Numbered from the stretch's first letter, positions 48,661 through 60,697 are shown. The stretch is DNA of 64,000 bases from Heliocybe sulcata (GCA_004369045.1 ML213509.1:688858-752857); one strand, 5' to 3'. Numbers and translations are program-made. Notes: generated from the sequence alone by a model not told the origin.

Positions 48661-49074
48661 GGTTTGTACCAGCAAAGCTCCAGGCAATGCGCAAGCGTAT
48701 AGATAAAATGAGAGGCAGGAGAGATGGAGCTAACGGAATATACAGCACTCCAAAGAGTATCAAGCAAGAAACAAGCAATAATGCCGAGTCCTAATTTAGG
48801 CGGGCCCGCTGATAGTGGCCACACGGGCGCTTAAAGTCGCCGATCATCCTGGCCACAGCCGACACGCGACTAACAGCCAATCTTACTATCTCACACCGGC
48901 GCCACACAACTGTCAGGTGGAGCGAAAGAAAAGTATAGATAAGTGAACAACCTTTGCAAAATACAATACAATTTGATACAAAACATTCCAAAATCCCAAC
49001 GATAACCAAATGGAAGGTGGATAGACAGTCAACAGATGGGGGACAGAGATTCTATAGTCCGTAGTCAAACAAAT
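48661..49074. other. Spacer, promoter of septin-like A
   Basis: About 410 bases between the septin-like A start and the stop of the double Zn2Cys6 gene. No gene seen. Confidence 0.4.
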
Positions 49075-50543
49075 TCAAGGACCGGCGGCGACAGCAACGG
49101 GTACACCTGAGTTGCCTTCGAGGCGCATTTTCTTTGGCGGAAGTTGCTGCTGAGCATCGTGAAGATTTCTCTTCAAGTCCATGTCCCCCTCTCCGAAGCT
49201 AGGCGGCCCCATTTGACCGTAAGCCATGCGAGGAGGTGCCGAAGCAGGAGTGAGTGGAGGAGGTGCTTGAGTCAGACGCGGGGACGATTGCAACGCCTCC
49301 GACACCGGCGCCACAATCTTTTTCTTCCGAACCGGTCCTGGAGGACCAGTATTAGTAGGATCATTCACATAGCTGCACTGCAGAGATCGGCGAGAGCAAC
49401 TAGAACATGAAGGATGAGCGCCGTCGCATTTTGTCTTGCGGGCTAGAAGATTCAGGGTCAGTCAGTTAAACGAGGAAAGAGCGAAGCGCAAATTTACCTC
49501 GACAGAAATTGCATGCAACGACCTTGGGTCCATATTTCAACGACCTATGACCCTTGCGAGGCGGCACAGTCGTTCTTCTCCTCGACGGACTGGGCAAATC
49601 AGGCTCCGTCCGTATAGGCGGCAGAGTCAGATCAGCATGTGCTGAGCTCGAGCTGGGGATGCCAGTGACAGGGGTGGGAAGGGCCGCTATGTGAGAAGGA
49701 TCGTCGGTCCTGTAACTGGCCGAGGGAGGGCCTGGAAGGTTGGGCTTGGGAAGCACCAACGCAGGTAATCGCGGGACGTTCTCCCGGCGGTCCAGAGAAG
49801 CAGTCAGCTGCCCAGACCCTGGAAGAGGTTCTGTTAAGAACATGGTCATGTTCGAGCCCTTCCTTGACACCGGTCTCGAAGGTACCTCCGGGGATTGCGA
49901 TTCATGTTCCAGGGATTGTTCATCGTCGCAACTCGCGGATTCGCTGTCCGAATCATCTTGCTTGCGAGGCTTCCGAACACCTCCGCGACGCATGTTAGGC
50001 ATATAGTCGCAAGGGTTCGACCTTTTGACACACTGTCCGCATGCGGGCCGGCCACCGTCGCACTTGAGCTTGCGCGCTGTAGGAGAATAAATCAATGACG
50101 AGGCGTTTGAAGATGCGGAGGGCGTACATCGACAGAAATTACAGGCTACAGTAATCTTCTTCGGTCGTTGTTTCTGCGAGGTTCCTGCACATGGCATTCC
50201 GTCAGAAAACGATACATAATCTCATTGCACTCATGGCATCCCCCGGGAGCTGCGTGACGAATGATGCAATTGTAAAGTACTGACTTGTACCGTTTGAGGG
50301 CGTCTTAGTGGACCCGTTGGACATCACCGACTCGGGTCCTCGTAGAGGGCTGCGACGCCCATCCGCGGTTGGGGGAGGCAGTGCAAGTGAGGCATGTCGA
50401 ATAGCAGCAGCCTGGTTTGGCGCCGTATCTATGGCCAGGACGGGGCGCGAAGCCTGTAACAAGGAAGGAGGAGGCCGTGCGGGCGGAGGTAGTGAGATCT
50501 GTTGCAGTGAGTGGTATGTAACTTGCGGTTGGTAATTTTCCAT
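49075..50543 (-). CDS. Zn2Cys6 protein with two zinc clusters
   Basis: Probable DNA-binding regulator. After a proline-rich start (MENYQPQVTYHSLQQ) and an intron, the first cluster reads ACNFCR|SRKLKCDGG, then CGQC, then CDY: spacing C-2-C-6-C-6-C-2-C-6-C. About 150 residues later, after a serine-rich linker, a second cluster ACNFCR|ARKTKCDGA, CSSC, CSY has the same spacing. Both are split by a phase-1 intron directly after CNFCR (donors at 50127 and 49497), so one probably arose from the other. The C-terminal third is proline-rich, ends at 49075, and lacks a recognisable fungal-specific middle homology domain. An in-frame link to the upstream septin-like gene is possible (see findings). If not fused, the ATG at 50543 is the simplest start. 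Confidence 0.82.
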
Positions 50544-50651
50544 GAATTTGCCCAATAAGTATTCTTTTGTGTACTTATGTAATGTCTACCAGTTGTACGA
50601 AGGTAGTAATAGGTGAATTAGATGCGGGGCATGTAAGAACAAAGTGCTCAC

Positions 50652-52124
50652 CTGCATGTGCTCAAAGACAGCACCCCGTAGATATAAGAAATCGCTGTGA
50701 TTTGGGTCCAAGACATCCAGAGAGCCCCACCTGTAGCAGCGCGTGAACCTGCCCGTCTCCAGTTTACACGAGGGAGAGTGGCCTTTAACAACTGTACGAT
50801 TGTGCGAAGGAGTGTATTGGAGTACAAGCTCGTGCCGAGAAGGAGCTGGTCTTGGGACCCCGTCATTGTGGCAGTATATATCGGGTGATATAAGAGCATA
50901 GGGCAACAGGAGGGTAGCCGGAGCAATCGGGGATCCTGTGGGCGACGATGTCAAGGAGTGGCCATTCCTGCTTGGGCGTGAAGCAAGCACGTTTGCAAAA
51001 TTACCATTGACGGGCTGAGAACCTGCGTCCTTGTGCTGAGCGTACTGTGAATGGATGTCCTGAGGAGTAGGAGCCATATCAAAGATGCCAAACCCTATTC
51101 CGGCATCGGCTAGATCTCTGCGAATCGCCAGCTTCACCGCGGCCAGACGCTCGTTAGTGAGCGTGTCAGCGCGCGCAACCACTGGAAGCACGTTGACACG
51201 TGCGGACAAGCGCCGAATCGTGTTGATGTCCGTAGCAGGGAGCACTGGTCGACACAAGTCGGGGTTCGTCATGACAGGTGGATCAAGAATAACGGGCTCG
51301 GGTTCAGAATGAGACAGACTGTCTGTCCTGGCACGAGAGACCACAGGCATTGGAGGTGTCGGAATAGAAGGTGGCACGATCAAGTCGGGATCGAGGAAAT
51401 ATACACACCTAGTGGCTGGGATCAGGATTATGCGTCGAAGGACAACGAAAATACGCACAAGTGTACATGGTGGTCTCCATGTCGCGCCTTGTTCTCCTGA
51501 TCAGCCCAGGGCAGTGTTATGAGCGCGGACGCGCCACGAGAAGCAATAAGAACTCACATCTTCCGCGCTTTCCGCGAGCCTAGACTCCACATGCCGTTGG
51601 ATCTCTGAGGTGAGCCTGTCTGAGGCCGCCTCGTCCTCAAAGTCGAGGGAGGGGGTGTCGATGAGAGTGAGCGTCAGCGGGTATGATGGACCGTGTTCTC
51701 CTGAATCACAGTCGACATCAATTGATACCGTCCTGATATGGCCCGTAGGCCCGCTGCAGCCCTGGACGAACTTGGCGACGGAGGTGAGCTGCTCGGACGT
51801 CGCGGTCGATGCTATGACGCTGGTGTCGAGGAGAAGGCGAAGAAAGGATGTTTTGCCCGTGCGGCGCCCAGCGACCATGAGCGTGTACCCGCTGTAGGCC
51901 TCGGTGGGTGGGCGAGGGGTGTGGCCATTGAGGAAGAGAGAAGGCATTTGGTGGTGTCCGACGGCGCGGGGGGCGACGGAGGGCAGCGCGACGCCGCGGT
52001 CGTCCTCCTCGAGTTTGGCCCAGTGATCCCCATGGTCCATGACGGTGGGCGTCGTCGATGGAGGCCGAAACGGGGCTCTACCGACCAGTCCGGGGAGAAG
52101 CGATTGCGGGGTCTGTACCGGCAC
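50652..52124 (-). CDS. Septin-like GTPase B
   Basis: Paralogue of septin-like A, with matching introns. P-loop: MVAGRRTGKTSFLRLLLDT (about 51,880). The switch reads LIDTPSLDF, so the usual DTPG glycine is serine. After intron-split KARHGDHHVHL|CVYFLDPDL, the G4-like motif is VLPVVARADTLT. The long insert between them and YRWGSLDVLDPNHSDF (septin-unique element) is shorter than in A. The exon ends HMQ at 50652 with donor GTGAGC. The next exon, from 50585, aligns with the C-terminal exon of A (TLHKYTKEYL...MENYQ against LKVQTREVLYEKYR), and its frame runs on into the Zn2Cys6 gene without a stop. The real 3' end may therefore lie inside or beyond that gene. GTP hydrolysis is doubtful because of the changed switch. 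Confidence 0.8.
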
Positions 52125-52489
52125 GCGGGGCTAGAACACACGGCATTCACGGAGAAGAAGAGCCAATCGGAGCCCTACGACAATCACCCGGGCCTCCATG
52201 TTCCTTGCTCTATCCGCCGGGTTTACCTAACAATCATTAATTCATGATTACAACAGTGTCTACCTCTACTGCCACATATTAGTGTTGTGCCCCCTACAGC
52301 CAGCGTAGACGAGGCCTATTAGATACATTACGGCCCTGCACGGGCATTAGATACAGCAAATGAGTCTTCGGGCACTATACAGATCGTCGCTGGGAAATGA
52401 ACTTTGTGTGGGCCGAGTCCGTGCGCAGGCGCACAGCTCCTGATCGCGAGGAAGAACAGACGCCGAGGTTCTTTCTGTTGGTTCCATTT
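52125..52489. other. Spacer, promoter of septin-like B
   Basis: About 360 bases between septin-like B and the stop of the next Zn2Cys6 gene. Nothing recognised. Confidence 0.4.
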
Positions 52490-54396
52490 TTACCCTTGTC
52501 GAGTTGTGGGATGATCATCATCTTCTTGGTCCCGTGAGTGCGGCGGCCTGGGACTTGCATATCTGAGGCTATCTCCTCCGGTATACTGGTATCGTTGCTG
52601 GGCGTCAATGACATGATCTGGCAGCCTCGGGGTGAAGTTGCTCTGTGGCACGTTCGCCGAGGCGGGATGATGGTGCGGAGGCTCGGGCGGATAGCGTACA
52701 AGTCCGGGTGATGGCAGCGGGAAGCGATGGGTGGGCGAGGTAGTTGGATCGCCATGGAGGGACATGCCGCTGAGTAGAGTAGGATCTACCGTCAGTGGTG
52801 GTGGCGGCGTGCGCGTGGGTTGGTCCGTCGGACGATGGGCTGCGCGATGATAGAACGGGTCAGAAGTGTCAACGGGCCTGAGCACCATACGCGGATCAGG
52901 CGGCGTGTGCGAGGGAGCCCCCGAGGCTGATGACCTTGACCGCGCCTGCTTCTTGCTCCCTTTCTTCGCTTTACCTGGTCCCCGTCTCCGAGGGAAAGCC
53001 TCGTACGTGCACTCGGCGACACTGCCGTCTGCCTCGGGCTTGCGCTTGGCGCAGTTGCTGCAAGGTTTCTTCCCATCACATCGAAGCTTCCTGTCTGTAG
53101 CGTGAGACGGAACACAGCGCGTCCATTCGCGTCCAAAATTAGCAATCATTAGAAAAGACTATAAAGTCAACTTACGCCTACAAAACCAGCACGCAACTTC
53201 GGTTTTGGTTTTCCTCGCCTTGGGTACAGGAGCTGCGCCTGGATGGGCAGATGCAGGATCATCGTCGCTGTCGCGTTGACGTCGTTTGCCCTTGCGCGAG
53301 CTGGAAGAGGCTTCGGTCGAAGCCATGCCGGCGGGGCCATGCGGACTTCGTCCTCTCGCAGTCGACAGATCTGAAATCGCAGTGGCCGAGTCGTCGGGGG
53401 TGCCTTCACGATCATGAGCAGTGGATGGGCGCTCTGAAGGGAGCCATAACTCTGGATATAATATTGTCGACGGGGATCCTGCCGAGCTTGCGCTACTTGG
53501 CACTGGCTCGGTCCCATACTCTGACATCCCGCTGGTAGAAGATCGCTCGTACGGGACCGACCTGTGTCGCTGCATGACTAGCGCCGAAACGGTGCGACGA
53601 CGCACTGGATATGCTCCGCTAGGCTCTCCGGTACTGGGGAACCGACTGGAGTCCTCTTCTAGACGGCGATCAGGAGCAGCTAAGCGGTACAGATCCTAAT
53701 TAACTTACCGCGGAAGATGTCACGACCGTACCTGGAAGAGCTCCCTTCTGCAAATTCCACCGGAGAGAGGACAAGGGAGCCTGGCGCACTGTAGCGGGGA
53801 CTACTATCGGTGCTGCCCGCACGTCGTTCCCCATACGATCCGATTCTCCTCACGTCAGTTCTGATAGAAAGAACGTCCCGATCGTAGGTGGTGGCACGGC
53901 CGCTGCGGTCACCCTCGCTGGTTCCAAGGTCAAAAACATGCCTATCGCCTGGGGGAGACGCTGATCTTCCCCCGCTTACGGCCCAAGACCTGACTGGTCG
54001 AAGTCTTGCCTCTGCAGTTGGTGCCACCGACATAGAGCCACGCCTGTAGACATAGTTGCGGGGATCGGTGACACCAGCGGTGGTGGCACCATGGTGAATG
54101 GAAGAAGACCCTTCCACCTCTAGACCTTCAATCCCGGGACCAGTACCTGTCGAATGAGGATGGTATGGCGGGGGCCGAAAGCTCGCAAGCCGCAAAGGGA
54201 ATGCGGGCGGTAGGTCGTTTGAAGGGACTTCCTGAGGCTCGAGAGGAGTGGTGGGAATAATATGACTGCCAGAAGAGTGCGCACTCGCGGGCGATCCTGG
54301 TGTTGAGTGCTCTGGTTGATGTGATGCTGTGACTATGTGGTCGTGTAAGCTATCTGGGAGACTACTCTGTCCCCCACCTCCATGCTGCCTATCCAT
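52490..54396 (-). CDS. Zn2Cys6 transcription factor, C-terminal-central cluster
   Basis: The first exon (ATG 54396, MDRQHGGGGQ; 54534 also possible) encodes a long serine/proline-rich, probably disordered region. A second exon, with a 29-base intron between them by the simplest reading (53680-53708), carries a basic stretch GKRRQRDSDDD and KARKTKTEVACWFCR. After a phase-1 intron with donor at 53175, the cluster continues HRKLRCDGKKPCSNCAKR and a last cysteine 13 residues after CSNC. The spacing C-2-C-6-C-5-C-2-C-13-C is longer in the final loop than the usual 6-8. The basic linker RRRGPGKAKKGSKKQ follows, then a proline-rich tail to the stop at 52490. The cluster sits in the middle of the protein, unlike most fungal factors. 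Likely paralogue of the double-cluster gene. Confidence 0.82.
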
Positions 54397-55510
54397 CGCG
54401 ACGATCGACCTTCTCCGGCTCCCCACCTGTCGACTAGGCAATCGCGAGGCTAGTTTGGCGAGACCAGAAGGAGCGAGCAGCGGGATATCGCAAGAAGAAC
54501 GGAACAAAGGGTCGCAACACGCCGGGTGTCCCATACGTCGCTAATGGACTTGTGGCAAGATGAGAATTATCTGGTTTCAAAATTTCACGGCGCAGAATAA
54601 AGGTCCGTTTGTGATCGCGGTCCGTGGCCAAGGGGCTAGCATTGACTGAATAAGACAACCCGCATATTAGGTTTGGATCCGGTGTGGGCGTCGGGGGCGC
54701 GCAAAAACAAATCGCGCGCTGGCTGCAGCGAACGGAGCCGACGACGTCGAGAGGTGCCCCGATCCTTCCGGGAGTCACTATTCAGTACTGCCTGAGGGCG
54801 AGACGGCGGGCCCCTAATCTCGTTGGTTTACGATTATTTTGATCTCAACCGCCCGCCCGGCTTCTTCCCGTGCACAACGTGTGGCTACTATTTGATGCGT
54901 TCTCGTCTCTACACGTTTGGGCCTATTTCTTTATTTCCATTATTCCTTCGTTTCTATTATTTGTGGGCGCTCCTGACAACACAGCGCTGCATACTCCTCC
55001 GAAACACGATCGGGCCAGCAGATCTTTTAGGCAGCTAATCTTTACTTAGATGCCCCCTAAGCTGCCGCATATGTGCAACCAGGTCCCATCTGCCGGTAGC
55101 GTCCGAGCAGTCCCCATCATATCTCGTCCTGCTCTTCTGCGGGCTGCCACGTTGTGGAACGAGTCTGCAATGCGGTCTGCACAAAACAATAAAATATACT
55201 CCTCTGCTCCTCATGAATCGATAGCGCATGGCATCGATTATCTAGGGGTGCTGTGGATCCATTGAATTGTTTCACTGCCATGAAACACATGCTGAATTTC
55301 CTGTGCCCCAAACTGTCCTGCAGACAATTTCGGACGCAGTTGACGAAGCGCCTCGGGAAAGGCGCCGACCGAATGCGTTCCCGCCAATCATGGTCCTGGG
55401 AATTTGGACCCAGAGCCGCCCGAAAAGTGTATTGATTACTAAGCAGAAAGTGATTCTAGGTTCGCGCACTTTGCAAGCATCCAGGACTCTGTCTCGTCCA
55501 GGCTGCGGTC
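54397..55510. other. Divergent promoter region of Zn2Cys6 gene and ILV3
   Basis: About 1.1 kb with no clear gene. Open frames at 55,050-55,265 and 55,267-55,440 have no supporting exon chain; the first has a presequence-like stretch and could be a 5' leader or old fragment. Confidence 0.4.
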
Positions 55511-57871
55511 ATGTGTGGAAAGGCTGCAGTGCGGGCCAGTCGTTGTGCAAAAAGCTGTGGTTCACGATGTTTCAGCAGCGGGACTCCTGTGTCGGATGGG
55601 AAACCCGTTATGAATCGGTATAGTAGGATTATAACACAACCGAAAAGCCAAGGAGCGAGTCAGGTATTGTTCTCTGGTTCAAGCGAAATCTACGGATGAT
55701 ACGACAAATGTTAGGCAATGTTATACGCAACGGATGGCGTAAAGACCGACGAGGACTTCAATAAGGCTATGGTGGGGGTCGCCAGCGTTTGGTGAGTGAG
55801 ACCAAAGCCGGAGATCCGTGCGTCCTCATCAGACGCGCTAGGTATGAAGGGAACCCGTGAGTAGTCGTTCACTCGACTCAAAGCGTGTGTGCGTCCTGAC
55901 AGCACTCAGTTGCAACCGCCATTTGCTAGGCATCGGTCAGCGCATAAAAGCTTCGTTAACCGAAGCGGGCCTTATCGGCTACCAATTTGGTACGGTCGGT
56001 GTCAGCGATGGTATTAGCATGGGCACGAAGGCCATGTCATATTCTCTGCCGTCCCGCGACCTCATCGCCGACCAGGTCGAATCAGCTGCGGGAGGCCACT
56101 GGCTAGACGGGATGGTTGTCATACCTGGGTGTGACAAGAATATGCCTGGGGTCTTGATGGCATGTGTGGCACATTTTCTTTGTTAGATGTTGGTTCGGAC
56201 CGCTCACAATCAACTTGTATAGTGGGAAGACTGAACAGGCCGGGCCTGATGGTTTACGGCGGTACGATCCGGCCAGGCTCTTGCGGCGGCGGCTCCTTGG
56301 ATATTGTCTCGGCTTTCCAGGCATATGGCAAGTATCTGCAAGCTGGAAAGACTTCGGAGGCCGAAAAAGAACGCTACGACACGATCCGGCACTCGTGTCC
56401 CGGTCCTGGTGCTTGCGGCGGTGTAAATACGAGTTTATTATCGAGGTATCGAGGTACTGAACTCAGACGCCCAGATGTACACGGCAAATACCATAGCTAG
56501 CGCCGCCGAGGTACTTGGTATGACCCTGCCCGGATCCTCTTCGTTCCCGGCGGAATACCAGGAGAAGCAGGATGAATGCGACGCCGTTGGAGCAGCTATG
56601 TATAATCTCCTCGAGAAGAATATTCTCCCTCGGGATATCATGACCCGCTCGGCCTTCGAGAACGCGATGGTGAGCGGGTTTGAACTTGTGATTTTATCGG
56701 AGACGCTGATCAATATTGTGGCCGTGCAGGTACTGACGATGATCTTGGGCGGATCGACGAATGCCGTTCTGCACTTGATCGCTGTTGCCCACTCGGTAGG
56801 TATCGAGCTGACGATCGATGACTTCCAAAACGTCTCGGACCGTACGCCCTTAATCGCCGACCTCAGACCTAGTGGAAAATATGTGATGGAAGATGTCTAT
56901 AAAATCGGTGGTATTCCTAGTCAGTAACCTCATCAGCCAGATGCATATAGGACCCACTGAACGTACTGTCCGTCAGAAATTTTGGCCTATCTTCTGGAGA
57001 AGAAGCTTATTGATGGCAATAACATGACGGTTACTGGCTTGACACTGGGCGAGAACCTCGACCGGTGGACCCACAAGTACGGCAAGCTCTCGTTCACAGA
57101 GCAGGACGTCATTCGGCCCTTGGAGAAACCTATCAAGGAGACCGGACATTTGAGGTAAGCTCTTCCGTATTGGATTCCGCGAGACGTACTCAGCCAACAT
57201 GCTCCTCTAGGATCCTGACAGGTAACTTAGCTCCAGGCGGCGCGGTCGCAAAAATCACCGGCAAAGAGGGTCTTGAGTTCACTGGTAAGGCTCGCGCTTT
57301 CGACACCGAGGACGACTTCGTCAAGGCTGTCGAGAGTGGCTCCATCAAGAAGGGCGAAAAGACAGTAGTCGTCCTGCGCTATCTCGGCCCGAAGGGAGGT
57401 CCAGGTACGTTCCTCCCTTCCATTCCTCCATTCATCTTCTGGAGTTCCACCCCACATGCACAGGTATGCCCGAGATGTTGAAACCAACGAGTCTTATCAT
57501 GGGCGCTGGCCTTGGCTACGACGTTGCCTGTCTCACAGACGGCCGATTCAGCGGAGGGTAAGTACCGAAGCGTCCGGTGCAATTCAGTCCGTTGTGCAAT
57601 CTACTCATCTGGTTACAGATCGCACGGGTTTGTGATAGGCCATGTCGTACCTGAGGCTCAGGTTGGCGGGCCCATCGCGCTCGTTCAGGACGGCGATGTC
57701 ATCAGCATCGACGCGGTGAAGAACAGCATTGAGTTGCGCGTTGCTCCGGAAGAGTTAGAGAAGAGACGTAAGACCTGGACGGCACCGCCGTTGAAGGTTA
57801 GCCAAGGGTCGCTTTACAAGTATGTCCAGCTTGTCGCGGACGCTAGCCACGGATGCATCACGGACGCATGA
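55511..57871 (+). CDS. ILV3: Dihydroxy-acid dehydratase ILV3
   Basis: ILV3 removes water from dihydroxy acids in the mitochondrial synthesis of isoleucine and valine, using an iron-sulfur cluster. The start gives a mitochondrial presequence ([20 protein letters not shown]) followed by the conserved [17 protein letters not shown]. Cluster cysteines occur in [12 protein letters not shown] and ACGG|MYTANT. Further conserved blocks are [98 protein letters not shown] and [18 protein letters not shown]. About ten introns of 45-65 bases, all with sound splice sites. Stop at 57869-57871. It is convergent with RIO1. Complete. Confidence 0.95.
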
Positions 57872-58111
57872 CAACGAGTGGATGACGTTCCCTCCCCCCT
57901 GTGGCTGATAAGAGGAAGGCCCACGATGGAAACGGAATTATATTGAGAAGTAGATACAAAAAGGCTAGATCTTCTCCTAATCCGATACAATTGGCTTACG
58001 CTATCGCTACAAATTTCCAGACCGACGGATGAGGCGGTGCGTACAAGACGAGACGAGCAATGCTATTTCATAGACAACCACAGGTAATTAGTAAATATAG
58101 CTTGTCGCTGC

Positions 58112-60285
58112 CTAGGCACCTCTCCGTGTAGCCTTGATCTTTTTCTTCTTCTCAGCCTTGGGCATCTTCTGCTGGCGTCTCTCGCGGGCTTCTGCCTTGA
58201 CAGCCTTCTTGCGTTCCTGAAGGTCAAAATCACATTCATGTCAGCCGCAACAGCAACAATAGAGTTGAGATGATGTGATAAGTGGGTGATGTGATGTCCC
58301 ACTTTGTGGCTGCGCTAAACGCAAGACAGGGGAACGAGGACGGACCTTCTTCGCTTCTTTGTCCTCGTGGCGGTGGCCCCTTGGGGCTCGCTCTTGGAAT
58401 GCCTTCCCGTTCTCTTTGTCTTCGTCCTCGCTGGCTCCTTCGTCGTCGTCTTGTTCTTCTTCGGCATCGCTTCCATCTTCCGAAGTAGCATCGCTGTCCG
58501 CATCTGCAAAGCGGACGCCCGTACCCTTGTTCGCGCCGATCTCGCTCTGAGGTTGCTTAAGCGCTGGTTTGATGAGGCCGATAGTATCCGCGTATATAAG
58601 CTTGCTGCCTTCGCCGCGGCTTAGAATGTCCAAGTCGCGCTCCGGGTCCTTGACCTCCGTCAGAGTCCGCGGGATCCATGACTTCATGAAGACTGCATCC
58701 TCATGAGTAGACATCTCGTTCTGACCAGCATGGCCTGCCTCCTCCTCTTCACCGTTGCCTTCTGCTGCCTCGTCGAACCACCTCCCAAGGACGTCCTCAG
58801 GTACACTGGCCACATCTTCCTTGGTGACAAACTCGAAAGACTTCCGGACACCGAGACCCCTCACACCATTCCGGCCGAAGTACTCCTCTACATTGTTGAC
58901 ATCGCTCCTGAGAAAGTCGAAGGCATGCGGATGGTCGTGCTCGACGCTCTGACCGACGTCGATGATATAAAGGTGAGCATCATGGTAGATTATGTTGTAT
59001 TCGGAGAGATCGGCATGGACGAGTTTGCACGTCTGGAACATGGTGCGCACTGTTAATAGGAGTTCTTTGTATAATATGGGATATTGTTCGGCGGGGATGG
59101 TGGCGTCCTTCAAGCGCGGTGATGCCCTGGTCATTATATATGATTTAGAGCTGTGCAAATTAGTGAAGGGTTGAAAAGACGCTGGTACATACCAGCCTTC
59201 TTCGTCGCCCAAAAATTCCATAGCCAGCACGTTCTCCCTCACTTCCACAGGTTCTGGACATCGAATATCGGCGTTCCTCAGCCGCTTCAAGTTCCGCATC
59301 TCCTTCTCGGCCCAAAGACGCACCATCTTCCGCGGATTACGCCTCGAGTACCCTCTCCGGAAACGATGCTCGCCCGAGACATAGCGGTCACGATCCTTGA
59401 AGACCAATATAGACGTCTTATAGATCTTCAAGGCCAGATGCGGAGGAAGTGGCGGAGACTCCGTCACAGGAGTGCCTGACAATGCGTGATAGACATTTGC
59501 CTATAAGATAGCAGTCATTTGTACCATTTTGACAGGTATAAGCGAGTATATGCGCACCTCTTTACCCGTACTGACACATCCGTTGACTTCCTTGACCAAG
59601 CCACGCCCGATCATCTTGAACAAAATCAGTCTCGTTCGGTCGTCCAAGACTTGCTCATTCGTGGCCCGGTCGCTCTTGTCCTTCATATTCGCAGTCGCGC
59701 TGGGACCTTTCCTATTCACACCGACCCAGGGCTGGCTGATGTTAGCGAGGCGTGACGAGAACTTTGACAGGGCGTGTAGCTGGTCCACGGTCTTGTCGTG
59801 CTGAGTGGTAAGATTTAATGAGGGGTTGATCGTTTTGGAGCGATTGAGAGCAGGAAGCGCTACGGATGTAGAGGCCGAGGAACTCTGCGTAGATGAGGAG
59901 GGCATTTGCGAGGTTTTTGTCTGACCGCTACGGACGGCTACGTGCTGGCGGAGACGGTTATATTGTTTTGTAAAGTCTGCATTCCGTACGAGATCAGCAC
60001 ATGCAACCTGGGAGATGAGCAAAGTAGCATGTGATGCGCACCTCTCTCAGCGACCTCCCAGTCCTCGTCCTCCACCCTCTGGTCCCCATAGTCTTCCTCG
60101 TCGGGCTCAAAGTCATCCTCATCCTCTCCCTCTCCATCTTGCTCTTCGTCTTCGGACCACTCTAGAAGCGCATCATCGATCCTAGCAGCGTTTTCAGCAG
60201 GATTAGGCTGCTCTGACACAGGAATAGCTACGGAGCTATCCTCTGGTGCATCGTCGAACTGGCCTGGGGCAACTTGCGCATCCAT
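58112..60285 (-). CDS. RIO1: Atypical serine kinase RIO1
   Basis: RIO1 is needed for late maturation of the small ribosomal subunit and for cell-cycle progression. The first exon has a strongly acidic N-terminus (EDEEQDGEGEDEDDFEPDEE). The second brings the N-terminal lobe start with TNEQVLDDRTRLILFKMIGR. Then KIYKTSILVFKDRDRYVSGE, with the RIO1 flexible loop, and AEKEMRNLKRL, MEFLGD, VHADLSEYNIIYH (catalytic loop) and YIIDVGQSVEHDHPHA, where most RIO1 proteins have DVSQS. The C-terminus is acidic, contains a KEN motif (EDKENGK), and ends in a basic tail KKIKATRRGA with TAG at 58114-58112. Introns are short. Complete. Confidence 0.95.
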
Positions 60286-60329
60286 TATGCTGAGTACTCT
60301 GCGGAGGATTCGAAACGAGTACCTGACTT

Positions 60330-60697
60330 CTACGATTCTACGAGACGAAAGCCGCTGAGATAAACTTGACCTTCGGCTAAGTAGAGAAGCCTCTTCTGAA
60401 TCGGAGATGTATCGATGAAGAGCAGCGGAAAATGGATTTTTCGGTATTGCTCAGAGCGGCAGGAGGGCTCCAGTAGTTCCGAAGTCGAGGCCCAGCACTT
60501 CGGTGAGCGGGTTGCCTTGAGCGTCGGCTGAAGTCGGTTGCAGGTTCGACGGGAATGCGGGGATTGTGGCAAGGACCGTCAATCAAGCGTACGGGTGAAC
60601 ATGAGGCCGACGGCCGTCTATCGTCTCCTACATCGGCCAGGCTGACGGCTGGGAGCAACTGTCCGACATCCATGATGCGAACAGTGCGATAGATCAA
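60330..60697 (-). CDS. Possible small unknown gene
   Basis: A short minus-strand unit beginning near 60697 or 60670 (MDVGQLLPAVSLADVGDD). Frames shift in the middle, so an intron would be needed. One option joins MDVGQLLPAVSLAD to an exon ending GQVYLSGFRLVES at 60330. No domain was recognised and the exon structure is ambiguous. It could equally be a leader or the shared promoter of its neighbours. Confidence 0.25.

Noticed and set aside
55260-55440. Fragment RRRPNAF resembling the start of an HMG box upstream of ILV3
   Set aside because: Only seven residues fit and the remainder of the domain is absent.
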